Positions 16,328 through 25,531 of a stretch of 64,000 nt of DNA are shown in pieces. The stretch's first letter is position 1, and each line of letters begins with the position of its first letter. The notes under the pieces were generated by a model. It did not search any database. It saw nothing but the letters and a program-made list of their open reading frames with translations, and was not told where the DNA came from. The stretch is from positions 868,001-932,000 of the forward strand of contig NZ_JAUSSG010000001.1 of assembly GCF_030812215.1 (NCBI RefSeq). The letters are read 5' to 3'. The stretch is from Variovorax boronicumulans (GTDB lineage: Bacteria > Pseudomonadota > Gammaproteobacteria > Burkholderiales > Burkholderiaceae_C). Both the position numbers and the translations under genes were made by a program.

Positions 16328-17694
16328 GGGGTGTCTTCGCCCTCGCTGTCGGCTGTCGGGGGCAGCAGCACCTGCGATTGCGCCTCGGGCAACGCCTCGA
16401 CCTTGCGCAGCGCCAGGCGCATCTGCTTGGCGCGCGTGTCGGCCTTGTCGAGCGTGTCGGAGGCCTTGGCCACCTGCTCCTTGATGCGCGCGACCCACTC
16501 GCCATAGCGCTCGAACTCGGTCTTGACCGCGCCCAGCACCTTCCACACCTCGGAGGCCTGCTGCTCCAGCGCGAGCGTGCGAAAGCCCATGTGCAGGCTG
16601 TTGAGCATCGCAAGCAAGGTGGTCGGGCCGGCCAGCGTCACGCGGTGCTGGCGCTGGATGGCGTCCATCAGGCCGGGGCGGCGCAGTACCTCGGCATAAA
16701 GGCTCTCGACCGGCAGGAAAAGAATCGCGAAATCGGTCGTGTGCGGCGCGGCGAGGTAGTTCTCGGCGATCGAGCGGGCCTCCAGGCGGATGCGCGCTTC
16801 GAGCGCCTTGGCCGCGAGTTCGGCAGCGGGCGCATCGGCACGCTCGTGCGCATCGATCAGGCGCTCGTAGTCGTCGCGCGGAAACTTCGCGTCGATGGGC
16901 AGCCACACCGGCGCACCGTCGTCGCCGCGGCCCGGAAAGCGGATCGCGAAATCGACCCGCTGACCGCTGCGCGGCTTGGTCTCGATCTGCTTGGCGTACT
17001 GCTCGGGGGTGAGCACCTGCTCGAGCAGCGCTTCGAGCTGCACCTCGCCGAACACGCCGCGCGTCTTCACGTTGGTCAGCACGCGCTGCAGGCTGCCGAC
17101 GCCCACGGCCAGCGTCTGCATTTCGCCCAGGCCCTTGTGCACCTGCTCGAGCCGGTCGGCCACCTGCTTGAAGCTCTCGCCCAGGCGCGCCTCCAGCGTG
17201 CTCTGAAGCTTCTCGTCGACGGTCTTGCGCATCTCGTCGAGCTTGGCGGTGTTGCTCTGCTGCAGCTGCGCGAGCTGCGTTTCCATCGTCGTGCGCACTT
17301 CGGCCAGGCGCCGCGCGTTCGATTCGCTCAGGCCCTGCAACTGGTTGTTGAGCGTATCGGCCAGCGACTTCTGCAGCGAGGCGAGCTGCAGCGAGAAGGC
17401 GTCGAGCTGCGCGTTCTGCGTGCGCGTGGCCTCGGCGCCCTGCTGCACCAGCGACTGCTGGAAGGTGGCGAAGGCCTGCGCGGTTTCCTGTCTCGTGCCG
17501 CGCGAGCTTTCGCCGATGTCGTTGCGCAGTTCGCGTTCGGTGCGTTCGTTGGCCGCGGCCAATGCGGCCAACATGCCCAGCATCTCGCCATGGTCCGGCT
17601 TGGGCTGCCGGCGCGCGAGCAGCCAGATCACCAGCACGAGCTGCACGACGGCGAGCGCAGCCAGCGCGGGAAGAATCAACTCAGTCAGTTCCAA
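16324..17694 (-). CDS. rmuC: DNA recombination protein RmuC
   Basis: RmuC is a membrane-anchored coiled-coil protein with a PD-(D/E)XK-like nuclease core that limits inversions at short inverted repeats in E. coli. This 456-residue copy has one N-terminal transmembrane helix (residues 5-27), a long coiled coil (about 40-210, rich in Gln/Leu/Glu), then the RmuC core with VDFAIRFPG, LPIDAKFPRDDYERL, EARSIAENYLAAPHTTDFAILFLP and GPTTLLAMLNSL. The start codon appears to be TTG at 17694, the only start that keeps the membrane anchor. It overlaps the MFS gene downstream and follows the hydroxyacid dehydrogenase by 33 bp. Confidence 0.95.
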   Translation of the reverse strand: MELTELILPALAALAVVQLVLVIWLLARRQPKPDHGEMLGMLAALAAANERTERELRNDIGESSRGTRQETAQAFATFQQSLVQQGAEATRTQNAQLDAFSLQLASLQKSLADTLNNQLQGLSESNARRLAEVRTTMETQLAQLQQSNTAKLDEMRKTVDEKLQSTLEARLGESFKQVADRLEQVHKGLGEMQTLAVGVGSLQRVLTNVKTRGVFGEVQLEALLEQVLTPEQYAKQIETKPRSGQRVDFAIRFPGRGDDGAPVWLPIDAKFPRDDYERLIDAHERADAPAAELAAKALEARIRLEARSIAENYLAAPHTTDFAILFLPVESLYAEVLRRPGLMDAIQRQHRVTLAGPTTLLAMLNSLHMGFRTLALEQQASEVWKVLGAVKTEFERYGEWVARIKEQVAKASDTLDKADTRAKQMRLALRKVEALPEAQSQVLLPPTADSEGEDTP

Positions 17695-17727
17695 GGTGGG
17701 TCGCTGGATTGGAGGCAGGTGTCGTGT

Positions 17728-18714
17728 TTACTTCGTGGCCGCCGGAACGGGCGTGACAGGCGTGAGCGGCCCCTTGCCGCTGAAGTAGGCGATGAGGTTG
17801 TCGGCCGCGAGGTCGGCCATGGCGCGGCGCGTGGGCACGGTCGCGCTCGCGATGTGCGGCGTGAGCACCACGTTGGGCACGGTCAGCAGGTCGGGGTGGA
17901 CCTTGGGTTCGCCCTCGAACACGTCCAGGCCGGCTGCGGCGATGCGCTTCTCGCGCAGCGCCACGGCCAGCGCCGCGTCGTCCACGATGCCGCCGCGCGC
18001 GATGTTGATCAGCGTGGCGGTCGGCTTCATCAGCGCGATTTCGGCAGCGCCGATGGTGTGGTGCGAAGCGGGCGAGTAAGGCACGACCAGCACGACGTGG
18101 TCGGCGGTCTTCAGCAGCTCTTCCTTGCCGACGTAGCTGGCCTTGCATTCGGCTTCGAGCGCCGCATCGAGACGCGAGCGGTTGTGATAGATCACCTTCA
18201 TGCCGAAGCCGTGCGCACCGCGCTTGGCAATGCCCTGTCCGATGCGGCCCATGCCGATGATGCCGAGCGTCGAGCCATGGATGTCGGAGCCCGCGAACAT
18301 GTCGTAGCTCCACTTCTCCCACTTGCCGGCACGCAGGAAATGCTCGCTCTCGGTGATGCGGCGCGCAGTTGCCATGAGCAGTGCGAAGCCGAAGTCGGCC
18401 GTGGTCTCGGTCAGCACGTCGGGCGCGTTGGTGCCGAGCACGCCGTGCGCGGCCATCGCGTCGACGTCGAAGTTGTTGTAGCCCACGGCCATGTTGGCGC
18501 AGATCTTCAGATCGGGGTTCGCGTCGAGCACGGCCGCGTCGATGCGCTCGCTGCCGGTGGTGAAGGCGCCCTGCTTGCCCTTGAGCTTCGCAATAAGTTG
18601 TTCCTTGCTCCAGGTTTCGTCGGACTGGTTCGACTCGACCTCGAAATGCTGCGACAGGCGTTCGATGGTTTCGGGAAAGATCGCGCGCGCGACCAGGATC
18701 TTGGGCTTGCTCAT
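17728..18714 (-). CDS. D-2-hydroxyacid dehydrogenase (glyoxylate/hydroxypyruvate reductase type)
   Basis: A 328-residue NAD(P)-dependent dehydrogenase of the GhrB/glyoxylate-reductase group in the D-isomer 2-hydroxyacid family. It shows the Rossmann motif LGIIGMGRIGQGIAKR, and the three catalytic elements: Arg in NIARGGIVDD, Glu in FEGEPKVH, and His in TPHIASAT. The Arg after the glycine motif (HNRSR) hints at NADPH preference. The likely reaction is reduction of glyoxylate, hydroxypyruvate or another 2-keto acid. The ATG at 18714 gives the classical MSKPKILVARAI start; it follows the antiporter stop by 14 bp, so it is part of that operon. Confidence 0.92.
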   Translation of the reverse strand: MSKPKILVARAIFPETIERLSQHFEVESNQSDETWSKEQLIAKLKGKQGAFTTGSERIDAAVLDANPDLKICANMAVGYNNFDVDAMAAHGVLGTNAPDVLTETTADFGFALLMATARRITESEHFLRAGKWEKWSYDMFAGSDIHGSTLGIIGMGRIGQGIAKRGAHGFGMKVIYHNRSRLDAALEAECKASYVGKEELLKTADHVVLVVPYSPASHHTIGAAEIALMKPTATLINIARGGIVDDAALAVALREKRIAAAGLDVFEGEPKVHPDLLTVPNVVLTPHIASATVPTRRAMADLAADNLIAYFSGKGPLTPVTPVPAATK

Positions 18715-18728
18715 GATGTTGTTTGCAC

Positions 18729-20150
18729 TCAACGGAAGAAGAGGAAGGTGGAGAGGACGAACAGCGGAACCAGGATGGCCACGGACCACGCCATGTAGCC
18801 GAAGAAGCTCGGCATGCGCACGCCGCGGCTCTCGGCGATGGCCTTGACCATGAGGTTGGGCGCGTTGCCGATGTAGGTGTTGGCGCCCATGAAGACGGCG
18901 CCGGCCGAGATGGCCGCCAGGGTGCTCGCGTAGGTGGTCATGAGCGCCGCCGGGTCACCGCCCGCAGTGTTGAAGAACACGAGATACGTCGGCGCGTTGT
19001 CCAGGAATGAACTCAGCACGCCGGTGGCCCAGAAGTACATCGCCGGGTCGGGCTGGCCGTCGGCACGCGTCACGGCCGAGACGATGGCGCCGAACGGGCC
19101 CTGCGTGCCGGCCTTGAGCATCGCGATCACCGGGATGATGGTGAGGAAAATGCCTGCGAAGAGCTTGGCCACCTCGGCCATCGGCTCCCATTCGAACTGG
19201 TTGTCGGCGTGCACCTTGGGCGCAGTGAGCTTGTAGGAGACGATGGCGATCAGCAGCAACCCCACGTCGCGCACCAGCCCCGGCAGGCCGACGTCGGTGC
19301 CGAACACATCGAAGCTCACCGGCGATTTCCAGAAGCCGCTCAGCAGCACCAGCGCGACCACGCCACCCAGCAGCCAGAAGTTGGCGGCGCCGTCGAAGCC
19401 CAGGCGCTGCGTCTCGGGGGTCGTCGGTGTCGGGTCGACCGGGAGCACGCCTTCCTTGCGGTAGTAGTGGCGGTCGATGGCATAGAACAGCGCCAGCAGC
19501 ACGCCCAGAATGAAGAGCGTTTCGAAGAGGATGTTCTGCGCAGTCCAGAAGAAGCCCACGCCCTTGAGAAAGCCAAGGAACAACGGCGGGTCGCCCAATG
19601 GCGTGAGCGCGCCGCCTGCGTTCGAGACGATGAAGATGAAGAACACGATCACGTGCACCTTGTGCACGCGGTCGTCGTTCGCGCGGATCAGCGGCCGGAT
19701 CAGCAGCATCGAGGCGCCTGTCGTCCCCATGAAGCTCGCGAGCACGGCGCCGATGGCAAGGATTGCCGTGTTGAGCCCCGGCGCCCCGCGCAGGTTGCCG
19801 CGGATGTGGATGCCGCCCGCCACCGTGAAGAGCGCCGTCAGAAGGATGATGAACGGGATGTACTCGGCCACCAGCGCATGCACCAGCTGCATGCCCGCCA
19901 GCCCCGCGCCGTAGGTGGCGGCAAAAGGCAGCAGGAAGGTCAGCGCCCAGGCGGCGGAAATCTTGCCGTAGTGGTGGTGCCAGAAGGACGGAGCCAGCAG
20001 CGGCAGCAGCGCGATCGACAACAGGATGCCGGCGAACGGCACGCCCCAGAGCGGCGAGAGCGAGGCACCGTCGAAATCGGCAGCGAAAGCGAGGGCCGGA
20101 AAGAGCATCGGCAGCGCCGCGGCTGCCGTGAGGCGAAGGGTTCTGTTCAT
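18729..20150 (-). CDS. Na+/H+ antiporter of the NhaD/ArsB-type ion-transporter superfamily
   Basis: A 473-residue inner-membrane protein with an N-terminal signal-like segment (ending near AFA-AD) and about 11-12 helices. Conserved features of NhaD-like carriers are HHHYGKISAAWAL, LTALFTVAGGIHIRG, SNAGGALTPLGDPPLFLG and LDNAPTYLVFF; the re-entrant loops around ALTPLGDPP and DNAPTY hold the ion-binding polar residues. Annotated relatives are called sodium:proton antiporters (COG1055 type); arsenite or dicarboxylate transport cannot be excluded. It is separated from pncB upstream by a 160-bp palindromic element and is followed 14 bp later by the hydroxyacid dehydrogenase gene. Confidence 0.88.
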   Translation of the reverse strand: MNRTLRLTAAAALPMLFPALAFAADFDGASLSPLWGVPFAGILLSIALLPLLAPSFWHHHYGKISAAWALTFLLPFAATYGAGLAGMQLVHALVAEYIPFIILLTALFTVAGGIHIRGNLRGAPGLNTAILAIGAVLASFMGTTGASMLLIRPLIRANDDRVHKVHVIVFFIFIVSNAGGALTPLGDPPLFLGFLKGVGFFWTAQNILFETLFILGVLLALFYAIDRHYYRKEGVLPVDPTPTTPETQRLGFDGAANFWLLGGVVALVLLSGFWKSPVSFDVFGTDVGLPGLVRDVGLLLIAIVSYKLTAPKVHADNQFEWEPMAEVAKLFAGIFLTIIPVIAMLKAGTQGPFGAIVSAVTRADGQPDPAMYFWATGVLSSFLDNAPTYLVFFNTAGGDPAALMTTYASTLAAISAGAVFMGANTYIGNAPNLMVKAIAESRGVRMPSFFGYMAWSVAILVPLFVLSTFLFFR

Positions 20151-20174
20151 GGGTGCCGTACCGTACCAGACGCT

Positions 20175-20334
20175 GTGTGCTGTCCTGCAAATAGCTGCGC
20201 AAAATGAAATTGCGCCGTTGGCGCCAGGGCAAGGCGCAAACCGCAGCGATACCCGGAGGTATCGCGAGGATTTGCAACACCGCCCTGGCGTGAACGGCGC
20301 GATTTCATGCGCAGCTATTTGCGGGACAGCACAC
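20175..20334. repeat. 160-bp near-perfect palindromic intergenic element
   Basis: The arms begin GTGTGCTGTCC (20175-20185) and end GGACAGCACAC (20324-20334) and stay complementary inwards for about 55 bp, with three or four mismatches and one 3-nt indel. Each arm includes CAAATAGCTGCGC and GCGCCGTT. The centre holds a second small hairpin, GCGATACccggagGTATCGC. The element starts 5 bp after the pncB stop and ends 24 bp before the antiporter ATG. It encodes nothing; transcribed, it would form a long hairpin. It resembles a miniature inverted-repeat element or a REP-type repeat, but no target-site duplication or transposase is seen. Confidence 0.85.
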
Positions 20335-20338
20335 CGGG

Positions 20339-21559
20339 TCAGGCGGCCGGCTGCTCGATCTCGAACACCTGGCGCAGGTAGGCCAGGTATTTTTCGTCCT
20401 CGCACATGTTCTTGGACGGCGTGTCCGACAGCTTGGCCACCGGCTGGCCGTTGCAGTTGATCATCTTGATGACGATCTGCAGCGGCTCGTAGCCCAGGTC
20501 GTTGGTGAGGTTGGTGCCGATGCCGAAGGCCAGCTGGCAGCGGCCGCGGAACTGCTGGTAGAGCTCGATGGTGCGCGGCACCGTGAGGCCATCGCTGAAG
20601 ATCAGCGTCTTGGTGAGCGGATCGACCCGGTTCGCCACGTAGTGCGCCAGCATGCGCTCGCCCCACTGGAACGGGTCGCCGCTGTCGTGGCGGGCGCCGT
20701 CGAAGAGCTTGCAGAAGTACAGGTCGAAGTCGCGCAGGAACGCGCTCATGCCGTACACGTCGGACAGCGCGATGCCCAGGTCGCCGCGGTATTCGCGCGC
20801 CCAGCTCTCGAAGCCGAAGATCTGGCTGTCGCGCAGCCGCGGGCCGAGCGCCTGGCAGGCCTGCAGGTATTCATGCGCCATGGTGCCCAGCGGGATCAGG
20901 CCCAGCTTCATGGCGTACAGCACGTTGCTGGTGCCGGCGAGCTGCGGCAGTCGGACACCGGGCTTGGCCTGCATCGACGGCGGCGTGACGGCACCAAGGC
21001 GCGAGTTCAGGGTGCGCAGCACCTCTTCGTGCCAGTCCTTGGAGAAGCGGCGGCGCGTGCCGTAGTCGGCGATCTTGAGGTCGGCGAGGCCCGCGTCCTG
21101 CAGCTGGGCGATCTTGGTCTCGAGGCGGCGGCGGCCTTCCTCGATGTCGGGCTTCTTCTGCGTGTTGCGGAAGTACACCTCGTTGACGATGGCCAGCACC
21201 GGGATCTCGAACAGGATGGTGTGCAGCCACGGCCCCTGGATGCGGATCTCGAGCTCGCCCGAGGGCTGGGGAATGATGTTGATGTACTTCTCGTTGAGCC
21301 TGAAGAGGCCCAGGAAGTCGACGAAGTCGCTCTTGATGAAGCGCATGGACCGCAGGTAGGCCAGTTCGGCATCGCGGAACTGCAGCGAGCAGAGGCTGCG
21401 TACCTCGTCGCGGATCTGGCCCGCGAACTGCGCCAGGTCGACCCCGGGGTTGCGGCACTTGAAGCGGTACTCGACCCGGGCGCCCGGGAAGTGGTGCAGC
21501 ACCACCTGCATCATCGTGAACTTGTAGAGGTCGGTGTCGAGCAGGCTGTGGATGATCAT
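20339..21559 (-). CDS. pncB: Nicotinate phosphoribosyltransferase
   Basis: PncB converts nicotinate, PRPP and ATP to nicotinate mononucleotide in the NAD salvage (Preiss-Handler) pathway. The 406-residue protein matches the usual length and shows [16 protein letters not shown] near the N-terminus, [11 protein letters not shown], the phosphate-binding [15 protein letters not shown] region, [25 protein letters not shown] and [12 protein letters not shown]. The start at 21559 is chosen because the conserved [13 protein letters not shown] begins there. The palindromic element at 20175 directly follows its stop. Confidence 0.97.
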   Translation of the reverse strand: MIIHSLLDTDLYKFTMMQVVLHHFPGARVEYRFKCRNPGVDLAQFAGQIRDEVRSLCSLQFRDAELAYLRSMRFIKSDFVDFLGLFRLNEKYINIIPQPSGELEIRIQGPWLHTILFEIPVLAIVNEVYFRNTQKKPDIEEGRRRLETKIAQLQDAGLADLKIADYGTRRRFSKDWHEEVLRTLNSRLGAVTPPSMQAKPGVRLPQLAGTSNVLYAMKLGLIPLGTMAHEYLQACQALGPRLRDSQIFGFESWAREYRGDLGIALSDVYGMSAFLRDFDLYFCKLFDGARHDSGDPFQWGERMLAHYVANRVDPLTKTLIFSDGLTVPRTIELYQQFRGRCQLAFGIGTNLTNDLGYEPLQIVIKMINCNGQPVAKLSDTPSKNMCEDEKYLAYLRQVFEIEQPAA

Positions 21560-21746
21560 GGTCGTCGTCTGTGCGCGGTCGCGGTGTCTCAAACTTTTCG
21601 GCGTCCGTTCGATTATCACGGTGCGCGTCGGCCTCTGCCTACGGGGGCTGCACAGCACGTCCTACCGGCAGGGTGAATGGCTCACGGGACATTGATTTCA
21701 CGGCGGCAACACGGCCCGCCGAATCAACCTCTCAAGGAGATTCGCA

Positions 21747-21980
21747 ATGAACAAGGACACCATCGAAGGCAACTGGAAACAGCTCAAGGGCAAGGTCAAG
21801 GAGCAATGGGGCAAGCTGACCGACGACGACTTCGACGTCATCGCCGGCAAGCGCGACCAGCTGCTCGGCCGCATCCAGGAACGCCACGGCATCAGCCGCG
21901 ACGAAGCCGAGAAACAAGTCAAGGACTGGGAATCGCGCGATGGCCGCACGGCCGATTCGCTCTGGTTCGAAAAGTCCTGA
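21747..21980 (+). CDS. CsbD-family stress protein
   Basis: A 77-residue hydrophilic protein of the CsbD family. The family pattern is clear: NKDTIEGNWKQLKGKVKEQWGKLTDDDF at the start, then a GKRDQLLGRIQERHGI helix. Members are small, charged, helical and often induced in general stress or stationary phase; the biochemical role is not known. An AAGGAG Shine-Dalgarno lies 8 bp before the ATG. It precedes the Cys-repeat periplasmic protein by 78 bp on the same strand. Confidence 0.93.
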   Translation: MNKDTIEGNWKQLKGKVKEQWGKLTDDDFDVIAGKRDQLLGRIQERHGISRDEAEKQVKDWESRDGRTADSLWFEKS

Positions 21981-22058
21981 TAAGGACCTGATCAGCAGCA
22001 AGTCCGCGGGACTGTCTCGCGGCACCACCGAATTCAATCACCTCGAAGGAAAACTCCA

Positions 22059-22466
22059 ATGAAAAAACATCTGCTCATGCTCGCCCTCGCCTCCACCTGC
22101 TTCGTTGCCACGCAAGCCAGCGCGATGACCGGTGACGAACACAAGGTCGCCAAGGAAAAGATCGAGGCCGACTACAAGGTCGCCAAGGCCCAGTGCGACA
22201 CGCTGAAGGACAACGCCAAGGACGTCTGCCAGAAGGAAGCCAAGGGCAAGGAAGACGTTGCCAAGGCCGAGCTGGAACAGCAATACAAGCCGAGCGACAG
22301 CAATGCGCGCAAGGTGGCTGAAGAAAAGGTGAAGGCCACCTACGAAGTCGCGAAGGAAAAGTGCGACGACCAGAGCGGCGATGCCAAGTCGGCTTGCGTG
22401 AAGCAGGCCAAGGCGGACGAAGACAAGGGCAAGGCCGACATCAAGGCCATGAAGAAGGCGATGTAA
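22059..22466 (+). CDS. Small secreted Lys/Ala-rich protein with two C-x10-C repeats
   Basis: A 135-residue precursor with a clear signal peptide (cleavage after QASA, residue 22). The mature part is two copies of one helical repeat (about 28-78 and 84-133): KVAKEKIEADYKVAKAQC..C and KVAEEKVKATYEVAKEKC..C. Each repeat holds a cysteine pair with identical spacing (Cys46/Cys57 and Cys102/Cys113), suggesting a disulfide-stapled helical hairpin in the periplasm. It is very Lys/Glu/Ala rich, hence probably coiled coil. GAAGGA precedes the ATG. I do not know a function; proximity to csbD suggests envelope stress. Confidence 0.85.
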   Translation: MKKHLLMLALASTCFVATQASAMTGDEHKVAKEKIEADYKVAKAQCDTLKDNAKDVCQKEAKGKEDVAKAELEQQYKPSDSNARKVAEEKVKATYEVAKEKCDDQSGDAKSACVKQAKADEDKGKADIKAMKKAM

Positions 22467-22504
22467 GAAGCCTTTGCGGTCAGAAGGCCGCATGACAAAA
22501 GACG

Positions 22505-22530
22505 ACGGCGCCCTCGGGCGCCGTTCTTCA
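22505..22530 (+). terminator. Intrinsic-type terminator after the Cys-repeat gene
   Basis: A 9-bp GC-rich stem (ACGGCGCCC / GGGCGCCGT) with a minimal loop is followed by TCTTC on the + strand. It lies 38 bp after the plus-strand stop and 12 bp from the stop of the convergent thioesterase gene, so it can serve both directions. Confidence 0.65.
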
Positions 22531-22541
22531 TGGTGCGGCGG

Positions 22542-22988
22542 TCAGGCTTTCAGCGCATCGACCACGCGTTGCAGGGCCTCGGGCAACGGCATCGGCCGTT
22601 GCGTGGTCCGATCGACGTACACATGAACGAAGTGGCCCTGCGCAGCGGCGGTGTCGGCGCCTTCTGCAAAAAGCGCGATCTCGTAGCGCACGCTCGAACG
22701 CCCGGCCTGTGCCACGCGGATGCCCGCCTCCACCGTCTGCGGGAACGCGATCGGCGCGAAGTAGTTGCACTGCGTTTCGACCACGAAGCCGATCGTCTGG
22801 CCGTGGTGGATGTCGAGTGCGCCGCGTTCAATGAGGAGGGCATTCACCGCCGTGTCGAACCAGCTGTAGTAGACGACGTTGTTGACGTGGCCGTACATGT
22901 CGTTGTCGGCCCAGCGCGTCGGGATGCTGCGGAACGCGCGGTAGCTGCTGCGGGAATTCGGCGTGGGTTTGGCGGCGGAGGAGCTCAT
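22542..22988 (-). CDS. Acyl-CoA thioesterase, 4-hydroxybenzoyl-CoA thioesterase/YbgC-FadM type
   Basis: A 148-residue hotdog-fold thioesterase. The active-site helix start is [23 protein letters not shown], where the Asp in [10 protein letters not shown] is the catalytic residue of the YbgC/FadM subgroup. It should hydrolyse acyl-CoA thioesters of small or medium chains in the cytosol. The ATG at 22988 overlaps the TGA of the upstream deacetylase-like gene (ATGA), so the two are coupled. An acyl-CoA thioesterase with an HDAC-fold amidohydrolase could serve acyl-polyamine or acyl-group turnover (inference). Confidence 0.9.
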   Translation of the reverse strand: MSSSAAKPTPNSRSSYRAFRSIPTRWADNDMYGHVNNVVYYSWFDTAVNALLIERGALDIHHGQTIGFVVETQCNYFAPIAFPQTVEAGIRVAQAGRSSVRYEIALFAEGADTAAAQGHFVHVYVDRTTQRPMPLPEALQRVVDALKA

Positions 22989-23920
22989 CGCGCGGCATTC
23001 TGCCAGCGGCGCCAGTAGTCGAAAGCCACCCGGAAGGTGCCGAGCTGCACCTGCACGGTCTCGGCGATGTCGCTGGCATAGCCACCGGCCATTGCGAAGG
23101 CCACGGGGATGCGGCGCTGCCAGGTCCAGTCGAAGACGCGGCGGTCTCGCGCCTCCAGGCCGTCGAAGCTGAGTTTCAGGCGGCCCAGGCGGTCGCGCTC
23201 GAAGGGATCGGCGCCTGCCAGATAGATCACGAGGCCGGGGGAGAAGCGGCGGTCGAGCTCGTCCAGGGCATGTTCCAGGGCGGTGAGGTAGTCGGCGTCG
23301 CCACAGCCGTCGGGCAGTTCGACGTCCAGGTCGCTGGCCTCCTTGCGGAACGGGAAGTTTTTCTGGCCGTGAACCGACAGGGTGAAGACGCTCGGGTCGT
23401 TCCGGAAGATGCTGGCGGTGCCGTTGCCCTGGTGCACATCGAGATCGATCACCGCCACCTTGAGCAGGCGGCCGCTGCGGCCGTGCTCCGCCTGCATCAG
23501 CCGGGCGGCCACGGCGGCGTCGTTGAAGACACAGAAGCCGCCGCCCTTGTCGGCATAGGCGTGGTGCGTGCCGCCCGCCATGTTCGCCGCGATGCCTCCG
23601 GCAAATGCGGCGCGGCAGGCGGCGATGGTGGCCCCCGTGGAGCGGCGCGAGCGCTCGACCATTGCCTCGCTCCAGGGAAAACCGATCTCGCGCATGGCCT
23701 GCGGGCTCACGCTGCCGTCGCTGATGGCGGCGATCCATTGCGGGGTGTGGGCCAGCGCCAGTTCGCCGTCGCTGGCGCGGGGAGCCTGGTCCATCTCGAT
23801 GGCGGGCAGGTGCTCCTCGAGGCGGTCGCGCAACAGGGCGTAGCGCGACATGGGAAAGCGATGCCCCGGTGGCAAGGGCAACACGAACTGGCCGGAATAG
23901 AAGGCGCGCATGCCTGGCAT
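22985..23920 (-). CDS. Histone-deacetylase-superfamily amidohydrolase
   Basis: A 311-residue zinc amidohydrolase of the HDAC/AcuC/acetylpolyamine-amidohydrolase superfamily. Characteristic blocks are the paired histidines in [19 protein letters not shown], the zinc ligands in DLDVHQGNG, and the third zinc Asp in [11 protein letters not shown], followed by the AGGYA loop near the C-terminus. Bacterial members deacetylate small molecules such as acetylpolyamines, or acetyl-CoA synthetase. MRAFYSG (ATG at 23911) is a plausible alternative start. It is the first gene of a two-gene operon with the thioesterase. Confidence 0.9.
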   Translation of the reverse strand: MPGMRAFYSGQFVLPLPPGHRFPMSRYALLRDRLEEHLPAIEMDQAPRASDGELALAHTPQWIAAISDGSVSPQAMREIGFPWSEAMVERSRRSTGATIAACRAAFAGGIAANMAGGTHHAYADKGGGFCVFNDAAVAARLMQAEHGRSGRLLKVAVIDLDVHQGNGTASIFRNDPSVFTLSVHGQKNFPFRKEASDLDVELPDGCGDADYLTALEHALDELDRRFSPGLVIYLAGADPFERDRLGRLKLSFDGLEARDRRVFDWTWQRRIPVAFAMAGGYASDIAETVQVQLGTFRVAFDYWRRWQNAAR

Positions 23921-23958
23921 TCTGCGATGCGGACCCGTTTTAGAAAGTGACCTCTAGA

Positions 23959-23975
23959 TTGCTGCACAGCAGCAA
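23959..23975. promoter_or_regulatory. PhaR-type operator upstream of the phasin promoter
   Basis: TTGCTGCacaGCAGCAA is a perfect 17-bp palindrome. It contains CTGC-N3-GCAG, the kind of site described for the polyhydroxyalkanoate repressor PhaR. It lies 7 bp upstream of the phasin -35 box. Confidence 0.65.
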
Positions 23976-23982
23976 AAACCCC

Positions 23983-24010
23983 TTGATCGCAAAACTCAGC
24001 TGCCTATACT
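23983..24010 (+). promoter_or_regulatory. Phasin promoter
   Basis: TTGATC (23983-23988) and TATACT (24005-24010) are separated by 16 bp, a good sigma70 pair, about 80 bp before the phasin ATG. It is flanked on both sides by TGC-N3-GCA motifs. Confidence 0.65.
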
Positions 24011-24020
24011 TGAGGCCATG

Positions 24021-24031
24021 CTGCACCGCAA
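24021..24031. promoter_or_regulatory. Second, weaker PhaR-type site at the phasin transcription start
   Basis: CTGCaccGCAA keeps the TGC-N3-GCA core of the upstream palindrome and lies 10 bp after the -10 box, about where transcription should start. Occupation would block initiation directly. Confidence 0.45.
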
Positions 24032-24090
24032 CAAAGACGACGAGGCGCAGCGCAACGTGAATTGACCACCATCCCTTCTGGAGATCTCAA

Positions 24091-24642
24091 ATGGCCCTGA
24101 CCGCTGACCAAATCCTCGCCGCCCAAAAAGCAAACCTCGAAACCCTGTTCGGCCTGACCACCAAGGCTTTCGAAGGCGTCGAGAAGCTCGTCGAACTGAA
24201 CGTGACCGCGTCGAAGGCTGCCCTGGCCGAAGCCGCCGGCACCGCCCAAGCCGCCCTGAACGTCAAGGACGCACAAGAACTGCTGACGCTGCAAGCCAGC
24301 CTGTTCCAACCCCTGGCCGAAAAGACCGCCGCCTACAGCCGTCACCTGTACGACATCGCCCAAGGCACCGGCGCAGAGTTCTCCAAGGCTTTCGAAGCCA
24401 AGGCCACTGAAGCCCAGCAAGCCTTCGTCGGCCTGGTCGACAGCGCTTCCAAGAATGCTCCCGCCGGTTCGGAAACCGCCGTTGCCGTCCTGAAGAGCGC
24501 CGTGGCTGCCGCCAACAACGCATTCGAATCGGTCCAGAAGGCTGTCAAGCAAGCCTCCGACGTCGCCGAAGCCAACTTCAATGCCGTGTCGACGCAAGCC
24601 GTCGCCGCCGCCAAGACGGCCACCGCTTCGCGCAAGCGTTAA
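24091..24642 (+). CDS. phaP: Phasin (polyhydroxyalkanoate granule-associated protein)
   Basis: A 183-residue amphipathic helical protein of the PhaP/phasin_2 family. It coats poly-3-hydroxybutyrate granules, limits coalescence and controls granule number. The family pattern is [20 protein letters not shown], the helix with [11 protein letters not shown], and an Ala-rich C-terminus ending in basic residues (ASRKR). There are no cysteines. GGAGA precedes the ATG. The gene stands alone, with a sigma70 promoter bracketed by PhaR-type operators and a strong terminator. Family knowledge says PhaR represses phaP until nascent granules titrate it away, and the promoter layout fits. Confidence 0.95.
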   Translation: MALTADQILAAQKANLETLFGLTTKAFEGVEKLVELNVTASKAALAEAAGTAQAALNVKDAQELLTLQASLFQPLAEKTAAYSRHLYDIAQGTGAEFSKAFEAKATEAQQAFVGLVDSASKNAPAGSETAVAVLKSAVAAANNAFESVQKAVKQASDVAEANFNAVSTQAVAAAKTATASRKR

Positions 24643-24692
24643 GCACTGACCACCACCAGTTGTCTCCTTGGGTCCTCACGGATCCAATTCAG

Positions 24693-24722
24693 GGCCTCAT
24701 CTTCGGATGAGGCCTTTTTTTT
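24693..24722 (+). terminator. Intrinsic terminator of the phasin gene
   Basis: A perfect 9-bp stem (GGCCTCATC / GATGAGGCC) with a TTCG tetraloop is followed by eight T residues, a textbook rho-independent terminator about 50 bp after the stop. Confidence 0.95.
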
Positions 24723-24772
24723 GGCCCGGCGAGCCTCTTCGATAATGCCGGTCTTATTTCAGGAGACTCTTC

Positions 24773-25531
<759 letters not shown>

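Noticed and set aside
16378..18798. 806-codon frame opposite rmuC and the hydroxyacid dehydrogenase
   Set aside because: It crosses two recognisable genes and their intergenic gap and has no domain, signal or ribosome-binding site.
20175..20334. tRNA or structured small RNA gene in the palindrome
   Set aside because: There is no T-loop GTTCRA, anticodon arm or promoter; full-length dyad symmetry argues for a repeat element.
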